Both the position numbers and the translations under genes were made by a program. A DNA stretch of 64,000 nt, taken from the NCBI GenBank assembly GCA_947034885.2, contig OX344751.2, positions 44,111,082-44,175,081 on the forward strand, read 5' to 3'. Source of the DNA: Thuidium tamariscinum (taxonomy: Eukaryota > Streptophyta > Bryopsida > Hypnales > Thuidiaceae). Shown in pieces: positions 35,700 to 47,998 of the stretch. How positions within the stretch are numbered: position 1 is the stretch's first letter; the number at the start of each line of letters is the position of its first letter. The notes below the pieces were generated by a model. That model was not told the origin of the DNA. It saw only the letters and a list, made by a program, of their open reading frames with translations, and ran no database searches.

Positions 35700-37332
35700 A
35701 TTATGCATATCATAACTAGGTGTTACCTTTATAAAAATTGGTTATAATATAGCACACAATTTGACTATTATGACCTTTCAAATTGAAATTTTTTTTAACA
35801 AAATATAGCCAAGGTCTTTTGGTTATAGCTTGTTGGTAGAAAATCATTCATTAAAGAGCATTGCAATAGAGTTTGGGTTGATCCAAATAAGATGGTTGGG
35901 GAACAAATAAATAAATAAATAAACCTTCCACCTTTGTTATGGATCTAGCATTGAAGGTGGATAAGGGATTGTAAGAGTAAAGGCACACTTGTGATTTGGA
36001 TATTGCCTCAATCATATTGAATTAAGAAATAATTTGAACCTTTTTGAAGGTTATAAAAAATTAACACCAATAAGATAGATACATTGAAGCATGAAGTTGT
36101 AGTGTGAGAGTAAGGTTTTAAAGGCTTATACACATTTGCTTTAGTTTCTTGAACTAGGTTTTTTTCGACACCATTGAGGTGTACTAATCTTTTTGTCACA
36201 ATGCATTACTAATTACTTTGCACTGTTTGAAGAATTCTAAAAATTCACATTCGTAAATGCATCTTAAATTAAAAATACAAATTTTTTACAAATTTGGTTT
36301 TATCCAAGGTACATAATTACATTGAAATATCAATGAAAAAAATGCATGTTGTAGATGAAGACATTTGTTGTAAAAATGTTTTTCATCATGATGCAATGTG
36401 TACATTTAATTTAGAGATCTTATTGATAGCAATTGAAAATATATTGATTTAAGAAGGATTGTGTTTTTCATATTAATCTAAATTTAGTATCTTTTCACTT
36501 TTTTCTAATTCAATAAAAATCTTGGATTGGCATTTAATGATTTAAAAATGCTTATTATTCACTATTTTGTCTTTGAAATGGGTAACTAAAGTTGCAAACT
36601 TCAAGAATTGTCAAATGAAATTAGGTGATGAGGACTTCACAAAGGAAAAGGTAGTCCTTCTATGGGCTACTAAATGTTATGAACAATTAAGTCATGCCAT
36701 CAATTTACAAGATTAGTTCAATTAGAAACAATTAGTTTATGTCATTTAATTTTGTAATGCAATCGCGTAATTTTGTGAAGCAATTCTCATTCAATAAAAT
36801 AATTTTGTAAAGCAATTACATACATTTCTTGAAATCCAACAATAAATTGTCGACTTTGGGAGGAATCAATGCCTAAGGTACACCTAAAATAAGAACATTT
36901 CCTATGCTTGGGAAGCCTTGTGTCCTTCACGAAGTAATTTGTAAAGTTGTAAAGTTGAAAGGCCTAGCTACCAAAGGTTTAATAAAAAAACAAGTTTGCT
37001 CCTAAAGGTAAAGAATATTTTATATCTTACATAATAAAAGTCTCATCATTCTAAATTCAGCTAATAAAAGAGAATTTAAAAAAGAAATTATTTCATATAA
37101 GGTCATAAGGATTTGACCCCAACATATGGTATTTTATATAAATTATGAGATTTTAAAATTTCCCAAATTTTATAAAGATCATGAATTAGTTGTGGCAAAA
37201 TGGCTAAGATTTTTTAGTATAAAATTTGGTGCAAAGATGTGTGACTTAGTATGTAACCCATCATAGTGCACTAAAGCTAGTTTTCTACTAGTATGAGTTT
37301 TTTTTATTTCAATTTCCATGTTCAATGAGCCT
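35700..37332. other. Gene-free AT-rich interval
   Basis: I see no gene, RNA or complete repeat. Short frames are all AT-driven. Confidence 0.35.
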
Positions 37333-38253
37333 TTAATCTGTAAAAGACCAACTTGCTATATTTGGCAATATAGTAATTTTTGGCAAATATGTATGAGTGG
37401 AGATTTTTATATTTTAGGCCCAAATTTTAATAGAATGTACAATCAAGAAATATGTTTCATTTGTACTAAAAATCAATACATTTGGAAATATAATAAAAAA
37501 ATTATCTAATATGGTTTTTTTTCCTTCAAAAATGGATAGTTTGGGTAGATTGGAAGAAATCGCTTTTTTCAAAAAACAAAATTTGAAATTAGTCTTCTTC
37601 ATTTATGTATGCATAGAACTTTGAATCATTTCATTTTGATCAATGGATCAAAAGTTATGAGGAGTTTTTGTTTGGGGGTAGTTATGGATTTTCTATTCTA
37701 AAATAAACTTTGAAGTCCTTCATTTTATTCAATTTTCAATATTTTTTGAAAAATAAAAATTATAGAATGTGTAGGTTGTTTATTACAACATTGTAACCAT
37801 TGGAGTTGACATTTTTCAATTCCACAAATAAATTCCAAACAATTTTGCATTTAAAATCATTTGCTACTTCTTTCTACTTACTATTTTTTTTTTGTTATAT
37901 ATTGTACAAATCAAAATAATTTGAAATTTTTTGGGCAAGTACCCTACTTAGCCTCAACAATGAATCCTAAGAAGAACAAGGGTTTAGAACCATTTTTCAT
38001 ATGATTGTTGCCTTGTGAAGTGCACCTACCCTATTTTCTATAAGGTGAAAAAATTATTTTTGAGCATTCAAATGCTAAGATTTTGCAATCTATACAATGG
38101 AAAACTCTCAATTTTTTCCACATGTTTTCAAATCAATTTACTAAAATATCTTATGGTAACAAAAAAAAAAAAATTTTAAATGGTATTGATACTAAAAATG
38201 GCAATTTATGACTATTTTTGGAGTAAAGACAGTCAGAGAACTTAAGAGGTTAA
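37333..38253 (-). mobile_element. TTAA family, 0.95 kb type (PB7, reverse)
   Basis: The ends are TTAA-TCTGTAAAAG, which is eroded, and CTTAAGAGG-TTAA. The interior is the reverse complement of PB5, with landmarks 'ggcaatatagtaatttttgg', 'tgatcaatggatcaaaagtt' and 'gattttgcaatctatacaat'. It is among the more diverged copies. Confidence 0.65.
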
Positions 38254-38732
38254 TTGAGAGTGTAGGTGACACCGAGACTTAAATTCCCCTTTGGACATTT
38301 GCCTTGTACACCATTAGATTTGAACTCTTCTTGTTGGATACATGGAAAATCTATTAACAAAAGGAAAATCCATCAAAAATTTGGATGTAGTTCATACACA
38401 ATCTTTACGAATTCCTTCAGAAATTCTTTTGGTGTTGCAAGCTTCAACATGATTACTCCCTAAACATTCTTCATCTTTTATAGAATCTACATTCAAAAGG
38501 GATTTTCAAATTCAACATTAAAAATACACTAATAATATTGTTTAGTCTGATTACTTTAATTGAATTAAACATGTTATAAATTTTCATTTGAAATGAATAT
38601 GTTTACCACTTATATTAATAGCAATCCTCATCTTCAATTAATAATTATATCAATGTTCTTAATAAAATACTCATCACATGTAAATCCTTCTAATATTTTA
38701 AAATCAAGTAGCAAAGGTAACAATAAATATCA

Positions 38733-39468
38733 TTAACCCCTAAAGAATCAAGCTTTTTTTTTGGCAATATAGCAATTTGGGGTAGCTCACTACAAGTGGA
38801 GTTTTTTTTTCTTTGAAATTCTTACTCAACATGTGCCCAATGAGTAGCTTTAAGGCCCAATAATTTTCATAATTTTTGACTTCATTGTTAAAAAGTTATT
38901 GCATGATATGTGATTTTCTTTGGGCAATTAGAGCTACTCAAAAACTTTCTTTGAAAATCAATTCTTGAAAAAATAAAAAAATAAAATTGGTTCTTTAGAA
39001 TTATGTGTACATGGGAAGCTTTGAATCATTCCGATTGGATTAATGAAGTGAAAGTTATGAGGAGTTTTAGTTTGTGGATAGGTAAGGAGTCTTCAAAAAC
39101 CATACCTACACAAAAACTGAAATTCCTCATAACTTTCACTTCATTAATCCAAACAGAATGATTAAAAGCTTTTCAGGTACACATAATTCTAAAGAACTAA
39201 TTTCGATTTTTTATTTTTTCAAAAATTGATTTTTAAATATTTTTTTAGCAACTCGGGGTACCCAAAGATTAAAGAAAATAATATATCATGCAACAATTTT
39301 TTAACAATGTAGTCAAAAGTTATGAAAATTGTTGGGCCTTAAAGCTACTCCTTGGGGCGCATGTTGTGTAAGAATTTCAAAGAAAAATAAACCAAAAAAT
39401 CCACTTATAGTCAGCTACCCTAAATTGCTATGTTGCCAAAAAGTACAGCTTGGCCCTTTTGGGATTAA
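38733..39468. mobile_element. TTAA-type fold-back element (PB8)
   Basis: The left end is TTAA-CCCCTAAAGA and the right end TTTTGGGA-TTAA. Both arms (about 360 bp each) are right-end sequence of the 0.95 kb type in mirror image. For example 'caatatagcaatttggggta' faces 'taccctaaattgctatgttg', and 'ttaatgaagtgaaagttatg' faces 'cataactttcacttcattaa'. The axis is near 39,090-39,105. The family's left end is absent. It could form a long hairpin RNA if transcribed. Confidence 0.75.
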
Positions 39469-39719
39469 TAGTATAGTTGAAGCCTCCAAAATTTAGAATA
39501 ATTTTGACTTGGTGAATCTAAATTTGAATTCATGTAGTCTAACTATAGGTCAAACATTACAAGATTCCTATGTTTTGGATATTTAAGTTCTTACTATAAA
39601 TTCTTCAAATCCATCATTGTTAATTGTCACCTACTTTTAGAGTATATAATATTATTAAGTACCATAGGAGGGCCTTTTGGCTACCCCAAATCTAGAGATT
39701 GCTCTAATTGTTCTGATTG

Positions 39720-40700
39720 TAAAAGTATCTCACAACCATTGCAAAATAAAAAGCAATTTAGCTTGACGTGATGGGAAAAGGAAAATGGATGGAAGGCCAT
39801 ATTTTCCATCTAGATCTCATTGTACAATTGTTTGACAATAGTGTAGAATAGAAAACAAATCAACTTGATGTTACAATGTAGTGAGAAGTGATAGTTACTC
39901 GTGGTCAATTGATTAATTCCCTTTTCTCTCCAAAAAATTAAAGGTTGTTGATGTTTTCAAAAAAATTGCTTCCCTTCTAAAATTCCTTTGATCTCATGAA
40001 AAATCACAAGCCATTGATCTTCATGAGATTTAATCAGAATTGTTCAAATATGAATACAGATATAGATATCACAAGAATATTGGATATAGATATCGTAATG
40101 CATACAAATGTGGATATATGAAAATAGTGTTGCATACAAATATGGGATATGAATATGGGGTATGGGGTACGGGATCAATTGTCCCATATTGATTGTCAAA
40201 GAAATTGGCTTCTAAAAATTACAAGAGGGGGGGAGAGGGGGGAAAGGGGGGGAAGGAATGTAAAATTTGTAATTTAAAAACTTAAATTTTTTTTGGGTGC
40301 ATTGTAACACAAGAGCAGGTACACTAATTGATGGAGGGATATACCTTTTGTCCAGATTTTATTACAAGATTAATTGCTTGACAACTAGTATAGATTGGAA
40401 AACAAGTTAGCTTGAAGTTACAAAAGAAGGTACATTAATGGAGGGATATCCCTTCCATCTAGATTTCATTGCCCGATTTTGTGACAACACTGTAGAATCA
40501 AAAGCAAAGTAGCATGAGATTGTAACAAAAGATACATTGATGGATTTTGTGACAACACTGTAGAACTAAAAGCAAAGTAGCGTGAAGTTACAACATAAGG
40601 TACATTGATGGATTTTGTGACAACACTGTAGAATCAAAAGCAAAGTAGCGTGAAGTTACAATAGAAGGTACATTGATGGAGAGATATACCTTTCTACTCA
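39720..40700. repeat. Eroded tandem array interrupted by a hexamer element
   Basis: Three clean 68-bp units start at 40,475, 40,543 and 40,611 ('gattttgtgacaacactgta'). Older, longer units with 'catctagatttcattg' and 'ggtacattaatggagg' extend back to about 39,720. The stretch 39,905-40,320 does not belong to the array and contains the hexamer element. Confidence 0.65.
40010..40200 (-). repeat. Dispersed element with degenerate TATCCR hexamer tract (copy 3, reverse)
   Basis: It reads in reverse of the other two: GGATAT/GATATA hexamers, then 'gggatcaattgtcccatatt'. It is followed by a G-rich run at about 40,225-40,256. It sits inside the eroded tandem array. Confidence 0.5.
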
Positions 40701-40999
40701 TGGGAGGCTAGAATTTGCGATAAACATTGCAAAAGTAAGAGGGGATTCCCCAATGCACCACGTTTTATCTCAAATCATAAATACTATTATTAAATTCATC
40801 AAATTTATTATGTTTTCTTGTTGGCATTGAGAAAAGGATTTTGATGCACACGAAATGTTTCATTTGGATATTCCACTGAATACGAAAATTGTAATGGACC
40901 AAAATACATGTTCTCAAAACGTTTCTTCAGTGGAGGGACTGTAGATATTTTTAACTAAATGTATATCCCGTATAGAAAGAGGTTTTGGGTCATTGGCGA

Positions 41000-42685
41000 A
41001 TTTGGGAGTCCCTAGCTCAAGACCTACTCTGACCCCCCTTCCATACAATCATATCCAGTTGAACTCCAAGGTCCAAGGCCCAAGTCCAATGAGCCCAAGG
41101 TGAAGGTGAGTGAGGGCCTGAAGGTCCAAGCCGAAGACCATTTCCGCTTGCACAGCAAGCGCCGGGCCCAAAGAATAAACCCAATTCCCCCTCCGACGGT
41201 CCGACCAACTCCGAAATACCAGGCGACTCTCTCGCGCCATGTCGGCACCCGACTAAACTCAAGTTCACACCGTAAAATCAGGGCCAGCATGCAAACAAAC
41301 TAACCCGGCCAGGCGAATTACTAGTTACTACCCCAGTTACCCCCAAACCCCTGCAACCCGACACAAAATTTCCAACCTGCCCGAAAAGGACTTCAGTTCT
41401 CCCCCGTCTGCCCGAAGCGCGGCCTCGCGCCAAGTGTCCCCCCGCGAACCGCGGCGATTGCATCGGACGGCAGCGGCACTGTACGTCCCTGAGTTGACCG
41501 CCTGCGGCAGCTTTGGACGGCGCGTCTGCCGCTTGGGAAGCACCTTCGGCCATGGGGGGAGCTGGGAACTGGGGATGCAATACAAAAGGCGCCAGAGTCT
41601 CCGCAGAGTCTCCTTACAGTCCACCTTCTTCAACGCAAGCCCCGCCTCGCACGCTGCAACAAGCTTCCAAACCTCTTACAGACTTTCAGACTTACACTGG
41701 CACCTACATCTACAAGTAGCTACTTCTTTTTCCCCCTTCATTTCCGCTGCAGGATTCGGTGAGAAGAGTTTGTCCATTTGCTCGCTCTGCCACCAATTTG
41801 CACAAGGGGCCACAACTTCGGGCACCACAAGTTCCGATTTCTTGTGTCAGTCTGTGGAGCGAGGTCGTGAGCGCTTGCTAAGCTCACCCGAGGATCCTGT
41901 TTTTTGGGGGATTGTGAATTGGAGTTCCTCGGTACGTACGTGAGTGGGAAGGGCACTGTGGGGGATCCGAGAGACATGCACTGATGAGCCTGGGCATGGG
42001 GAGGATTTAACTTACAGGGGCTGAGTACGTGTGTCAGTGCCTGTGCGTCTGCGACTTGTCATTAATTTTACGTGTGCTAGATAGCTAGCGAGCTAGACGG
42101 CGTCTGCAGTGTGTCGGAAAATTTGGAGAGAATTCGGAGGAAACTCTGACAGGGTCACTTTGTATGAGAATTGAGATTGAAGGGTGTCTGTGAACTCGAA
42201 TTTGTGGTCTTCAATCGTGAGGCTGCACTCAGTGTAGTAACGTTTATTATTTGGAGACGTGGTTTGGGTTTGGATGTTGTATCATATTTCGTTCCTAGCC
42301 ATTTTTCAGTAATTGGATCCCAGTGGAGTACGTTATCAAGAGTGTCTCGCTTCGAAGCGAATTCTAGTGGAGCAGGGACGCGGATTTCAGCAACTGGGAA
42401 GAAAGTTTTGAATACCAGCAATTTGTCGAGTAACAAAGTGGTGTGTAGGCGGGACGGTGTGTAGAATTGAGCTTCCAAGATTTCACAGATGAAATTTTGT
42501 GACGGCATTCTACTTGTCGAGGGTTTCAGTCTGGAGTAGCAAGTAGCCAGAGCATTTGCGGTGCCATCGACAGAGAGTTTGGCGTAGATCAGTGTACTTC
42601 GACAGCGTTTGCAGCAAAGTCTAGCCCGCGGGGCCCAGAATTTGCACGGGAAGTCTAAGTCCAAAAGTTGGCGCTTGCTGACGCA
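41000..42685 (+). promoter_or_regulatory. GC-richer upstream region and leader of the MYB gene
   Basis: Composition switches at about 41,000 from AT-rich repeats to balanced or GC-rich unique DNA that runs into the gene. No classical TATA box stands out. A pyrimidine tract ending in CTGCAG (41,721-41,752) could be an initiator-type Y patch or the acceptor of a leader intron. A GTGAGT near 41,940 could be a donor. If the leader spans the last ~700 bases it contains at least five short upstream frames starting at 41,976, 41,983, 42,164, 42,274 and 42,489. Long frames on either strand here (up to 219 codons) have no recognisable domain and are probably chance in GC-rich DNA. The transcription start cannot be fixed from sequence. 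Confidence 0.45.
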
Positions 42686-44143
42686 ATGGGAAGAGCCCCG
42701 TGCTGTGACAAAATGGGTCTGAAGAAAGGCCCCTGGACGCCGGACGAAGACCAGAAATTGGTAGCGTACATTAACCGCTACGGCCATGGCAGTTGGCGCG
42801 CCCTGCCCAAGCACGCCGGTAAGTATCCCAATCTTCCACTTCCCGAACTTTTATTAACTCTAGATAATCTAGACACGAGGTGGAATCATGTTGTTGACAT
42901 CTCTTGGGAAACTTCGACCCAGGCTTTCCGGAGCGTGTTCTTCGGATTCAACGGAGAATCCTCGCAAATATCTCAAGCAAACCCACGCTCTCTGAATATA
43001 AAACGTTAAATTGATTTTGGGGTCTACAAAGTGGGGTCTGATGAGCTTGTTGTGTTGTCCTCTTATGATGTTCCAGGTTTGTTACGCTGCGGCAAGAGCT
43101 GCCGTCTCCGCTGGACGAACTATCTCCGCCCGGACATCAAGCGCGGTCGCTTCTCCTTCGAGGAAGAGCAAGTGATTCTCCACTTGCACGGAATCCTCGG
43201 TAACCGCTGGTCCGCCATCGCTGCCCACCTCCCCGGTCGCACCGACAACGAGATAAAAAATTACTGGAACACGCACTTGAAGAAGCGCCTCGTGCAGATG
43301 GGCATCGACCCCGTGACGCACAAAGCGCGAAGTTCCCTTTTACTCGAGAATCTCGACCTCAAGCCTGTGGTCTGCTCCACTACCAGTCACATGTCGCAAT
43401 GGGACCGCGTGAGGATGGAAACTGAAGCTCGTCTGTCCGCCGTCGCTGCACCTAACCAGCAGCAACAGCAGCGACTGGAGTCGTCCCTGTCAAAACCAAG
43501 CTTGGATTTCCAAGCAGGGTTCCAAACTGTGCTTCAAGACTGGGAGGATTCGCTCCATAGCCACCCTTTGGATCTCACGCCCACGCAATCTGAGAGCCAG
43601 GTGAGTGAATACTCCGGCACGACGACATCTGTTGCGGATTCTTCACTACGATTCGACAGTCTCCCAAGCTTGCCGTTTCAACATACGCCATCGCCACCTC
43701 CATTGCTGCAACAGAGCAAGCTTACCCGTGAGCTTCCTAAACCGATATTCACGGGAGCCATCACTCCTGAGCTGTACACATCTCCGACGTCGACGCTGTC
43801 AAGCCCCTTTGAAACCACGCCGTGTGACTTTCTGCTTCCCAGTACTACCACAAGCTCAACTTGCGACCTTAGCTTTGCCGAAAGCACTCCACAGCTGACC
43901 AGTCCTTCGTTATGGTCGCAACCGAGCTTGAATGATTCTCCAGCAAGTGAAAATTACGAGTTCCCGGAGCTTTTGATGGAGCTTCCGGAATTGCCTTCCA
44001 AAGTGGCGTCGACTGGATGCTCCCCTGGATGGAATTCTTCCCAATCTGGCTATGAGAGCAAGGATTACTGGACGACCCTGCTGAACCTCGTTGGCGCGCA
44101 GCCCCACCATCACCAGCAGCAGCTCTTGTCTGCACCGCAATGA
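42686..44143 (+). CDS. R2R3-MYB transcription factor, subgroup 9 (MIXTA/MYB16-like)
   Basis: Two exons, 42,686-42,818 (133 nt, the family's usual first-exon length) and 43,077-44,143, encode 399 residues. I chose the ATG giving MGRAPCCDK, the standard family start; it has G at -3 and +4. R2 spans about residues 14-62 with W17, W37 and W57. R3 spans about 67-115 with F70, W89 and W108. The recognition-helix texts [17 protein letters not shown] and [17 protein letters not shown] are intact. The bHLH-binding signature of R3 is absent. After the domain, [16 protein letters not shown] (149-164) matches the subgroup-9 motif, and [11 protein letters not shown] (373-383) matches that group's C-terminal motif. 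A five-glutamine run (172-176) and a Ser/Thr/Pro-rich tail follow, as in plant activators. Known subgroup-9 members promote cuticle synthesis and epidermal outgrowth in the nucleus; that role here is inferred from family. The usual second intron is missing. No neighbour gene gives context. Confidence 0.93.
42819..43076 (+). other. Intron 1 of the MYB gene
   Basis: The 258-bp intron has donor G|GTAAGT at 42,819 and acceptor TTCCAG| at 43,076. It splits the glycine-45 codon in phase 1, the position conserved in most plant R2R3-MYB genes. Splicing joins KHAG to LLRCGKS and restores the uninterrupted repeat. Confidence 0.93.
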
Positions 44144-45530
44144 CGTGAAAGGTGAAAGAGCTTGAATCATGTTCTACACATGATTTGGGCTGTATTTTTG
44201 CAGACATGAAGCTAGCAAGCAAGTTTTCCCATTTGACAGATATGCAGGCACATGTGCGTGACGGTGCAAGCATGGCTTTACTTCGGTGCCATAATTTTCA
44301 GTAATGGTGCCTGGTGATTGTTGCAAATGCCTTCATTTTTCTTCCAGGAGGCCGCTTTGAGCATGTGAAGATGGAAGCGACTGATTGTATTCGATTGAGC
44401 TTCTGCTGCTTGTAACGGGTTAGTTAAATTAGATGTGCATATGGGTCAACTTGCTAATTGTAGGGATAGCTAGCTAGCTAGCCGGTGTTTATTTTCTGCC
44501 TGAAGTTGAAGACAGGTTATGATTATACCCTTTCGCTTGTGAATTTGGGGTTAGATCAGATCCTGTAGTTCACTTGCACAGGCTACGGCATGAGTGTAGA
44601 TCTAGCGGCATTCCAATTGTATGTACTCACGATAGAAAGAAAGGTGCAGCAGCAGCAGGAGCTCCTCACTGAGATAGTTGGATTCTTTTGAAAATGGGAG
44701 TAGTGAACGCTCGATCAATCCCGCCCCAATTCCATTACATAAGTTCAATATTCTCTGTACAGACTTACTCAGCCACAGTTAATATATCCACATCATGAGC
44801 CAGCCCCAACTTGGGGCTAGTTTGACTTGAAACTTGCAATGGAATGGATTAATTTCAGACCATAGGATTGTACTTACAGAATGCGAGTTGAAATCAAAGA
44901 GAATGTTGAATATTTATCCTCACAATACCGGTACTAGTACTCACTGTTTTCCATTTAAATCGTGCGTGTATGACTCGATCAGCTGTAAATTGGAGAAGAG
45001 AATTTGTGTGAGGAAACAGAGTCCTTTGCATTTGAGAGAATGCGAGACGCCGTCGTCTGAATTGGTCGTGTAATATCGGTAGAAATGAATAGCCAGGTAT
45101 GATTAATAATTTGCTCTCAATTTGGGTTCATGAATCGAACAATTCGGTTGATTGGTGTTGACAATTCGGAGACTTAATTATTATGTATCCTCGGCCTCTG
45201 GGCTAGGTGGCTTAAGCCGATTTCTGGGAGACGCTAACCGCCTGCATCAGTTTAATTAATTTGAGCCCACTTGCAGAAGGCGGTGACAAGGGAATAAGGG
45301 ATCGAAACTCGGAAGGGTCGGAGGAAAAATCTTCTTGACTTTACAGCTCTCGGCCTTACAGGAAAGCTCTTGTCACTTCTTCTTGGAAGGGGCCTCATAC
45401 GGTGAGCACGTAGTCTGTGGGCGTACTCGTAGCCTTTGCTCGATCAGGTGCAATACACTCCGCAAAGATCAAAGTTGATTTGGCTCACAAATTAGGGGGC
45501 TTTTCCCATTCTCTTATTCTTTCAATAAAG
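44144..45530 (+). other. 3' flank of the MYB gene, probable 3' UTR and downstream region
   Basis: Unique DNA of intermediate GC follows the TGA stop. A short tandem of TAGC lies at about 44,468-44,481. The first exact AATAAA I see is at 45,524-45,529, rather far for the main polyadenylation site; plant signals are degenerate, so an earlier site is likely. The 79-codon frame at 44,834-45,073 is not recognisable and I do not call it. Confidence 0.4.
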
Positions 45531-46126
45531 TTCTTACATCAATTTTTTTGAAAAACCCAAATACACTAAGATAGAACAAATGTTTTTGCAAACTTTAACC
45601 AAGTTGTAGACTAATGAACCCTGAATTCTTGGGTCCATCACTGTGATCATTAGAGAATTTGAGTCCTCCGTGTTCACTGTTAAATTCTACTCGGGAAAAA
45701 TCTACAAATACGGTCATATTAGCACAGACAATTGATAAAAGTTCTGTAAAACACCGAAATAGCTAACTTAACATTATTTTGTTTCTGAGTGCTTGCCCCT
45801 GTTCATGATAGGAGCCGACTTTCGTCATGACAGCTTGCTCCCGAATTCATTGCTTCACAGTACTCTTGGCGTCATTTTGTCAATTTTGTTGTAAACTACA
45901 GAAATTCCCTGCGGGCACCTGCAGACGGCAGAACATATATATATTCCAGAATATTCATCCACTTTGTGATTCTTAAATTATTCCAAACTAAATAAGTTAT
46001 ATTCAGTGCTGGCATTTGAATACGAGGCTCTGACATGAGCAGTCAGTGCCTGTAGCTCTGACTCACTTTTCTGGAGGTGGAGGTCCGATCAGTCAAATGG
46101 ACACTCATTTGTCTTACTAGTGCAAG
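45531..46126. other. Transition from gene island to repeats, no gene seen
   Basis: Composition falls back to AT-rich. No repeat end or coding frame is supported. Confidence 0.3.
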
Positions 46127-46347
46127 TTGCAAAATGAAATCACACACGGTTATGTAACAAGTTTTGACAAGGGAGGAATATTTTTAGTGATGAATATTGC
46201 AAAATGAAATTACATACAGTTATATAACAAGTTTTGACAAGAGAGGAATATTTTTAGTGGTGAATATTGTAAAATGAAAAATGAAATTATATACAGTCAT
46301 ATAACAAGTTTTGACAAGAGAGGAATATTTTTAATGATGAATATTTG
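46127..46347. repeat. Three-unit tandem repeat, ~70 bp period
   Basis: Units begin at 'ttgcaaaatgaaat' near 46,128, 46,198 and 46,268 and share 'taacaagttttgacaag' and 'gaggaatatttttagtg'. The third unit carries a 7-bp internal duplication ('aaaatga'). Confidence 0.85.
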
Positions 46348-47043
46348 TAATGACTCTTCAACATGAATAGCATTATCTCAAACAATGAGTAAAAACATTC
46401 CTCCTTTGTAACTTCGTATTGAAGAAAAAGTTCTACAAGTTAGAGGTTCTATGTAAAGGGACTAAGAAGTTAGATGTTCTACAAGAGGTTCAAATGTGGA
46501 GGAAGAGAACATGTAGATATTCTATATGAGGTTTTATCTTACATCATTTCATGACATGCACTAGTAGGACAAATTAATGTAGCTTTTGTTGATAGGGAGA
46601 GTCATGATACAATAGCTTCATTGACTTCAACAAGTTGGAGGAAGCTTTACTACTTGGCTTCATTGGAAGAAGTGTAAGGTCTTTTAGGAAGTTTGGTGAA
46701 GTCTACTTAATTATTAACTCATCTCCTTCTTCATGAATTTTTTTAGTGAGTTGGAGGAATGAAGGCTTACTACCTTGACTCTTCTAAAGGAGAGTTTCTT
46801 TTCATTTGTTTCTAGAGATGTAGCTTTTGATGTGCAATGCAAAAGGTACTCCCTACTTAAGAGTTGTATAGGCTTTGGAAATCCCATGACCAATCACAAC
46901 AACTAGACACCTAGGTGCACCAATGTAGTGAGTCACACTTGTAAAAGAACATCATGCCTTTCAATCAAAGAGAATCAATGTAATTAGACATTGTATTTTT
47001 TCAAACATGCACCCAGATATAGGGGGTTCAAATATTTTTGGAT
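46348..47043. other. Gene-free interval
   Basis: This is moderately AT-rich DNA with local reiteration of 'gttctac' and 'gaggttct' motifs. No gene or RNA is seen. Confidence 0.3.
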
Positions 47044-47998
47044 TTAACCCCTAAAGGTTTTTGACTATATTTTCACCAAAACTGCTTCAAAACTGTCATT
47101 TTTTAGACAACTATCAAATTTTAAGAAAAAAAAATTTTGGACAAAAGTAACCGTAGGATCTTTTAGAGCACAAGTTTAAGAAGATGTGAAAATAATTTCA
47201 GCACTTTCCACTGTGTAGATTGCAAGATATTAGTGTTTGAAGTGACAAAAATCCTTTTTTTACCACTATGGAAATCCGGGCAGCTGCACTTCACAAGGTT
47301 ACATTTATATGAAAAAAAAGTTCAAATTGGTGGTTACTCCCTGGATTCATTCTTAAAGGCAAGTTGGCTATATGCCAAAAAAAAATTCAAATCATTTGGA
47401 GTTGTAAAACATAGAGGAAAAAAATAACAAATACAAAGAAGTAGAAAATGAGCCAAAACACTAAATTGTAAACAATTTATTTATGGAATTGAAATTTTTT
47501 GATCCCAATGGTTGAAATGTTGTAATAAACAATCTTCACCTATTTCAATTATTTTTATCCAAAAATATTAAAAATTGAATTAAATAAAATATTTCAAACT
47601 TTTTTTGTAGTGTAGGAATTTGGTAACTAGCCACAAACTACCTCAAACTAAACCTCCTCATAACTTTTGACTCACTAATCCAAATGGAATAATTCAAAGA
47701 TTCTTGCATACACAAAATTCTAAATAAAATTTTTCAATTTTTCATTTTTTCAAAAAATTATTTTTAAAGAAGTTTTTTTATCTGCCCAAGTTGCCTAGAG
47801 ATCAAAGGAAATCACGTATCATGCAATAACTTTTTGACTATGTAGTCAAATGTTATGAAACTTGTTGGACCTTAAAGCTACTCCTTGAGCGCATGTTGTG
47901 TGAAAATTTCAAAAAATAAAAATAAAAACTCCATTCATAGTGAGCTGCCCAAAATTGCTATGTTGCCAAAAAAAGTAGTTTAGTCCTTTAGGGGTTAA
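47044..47998 (+). mobile_element. TTAA family, 0.95 kb type (PB9)
   Basis: The ends TTAA-CCCCTAAAGG and CCTTTAGGGG-TTAA form an intact 14-bp inverted repeat including TTAA. It is 955 bp and the best preserved full-length copy, so a good family reference. It is colinear with PB5 and PB6 and has no coding capacity. Confidence 0.85.

Noticed and set aside
35279..35713. Frames of 144 and 112 codons with serine/isoleucine/glutamine/valine repeats
   Set aside because: They are translations of a 12-bp minisatellite, open in two frames at once.
41434..41943. 169-codon plus-strand frame upstream of the MYB gene
   Set aside because: No family resemblance. It overlaps competing frames on both strands and lies in the probable promoter or leader.
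42155..42814. 219-codon minus-strand frame over the MYB leader and first exon
   Set aside because: It overlaps the conserved MYB exon on the opposite strand, has no recognisable domain, and lies in balanced-GC DNA where long chance frames are common.
42668..43009. Reading the first MYB exon straight through to 43,009
   Set aside because: The R2 repeat stops at a consensus donor (GGTAAGT) after glycine 45 and resumes after 43,076. The read-through tail matches no MYB.
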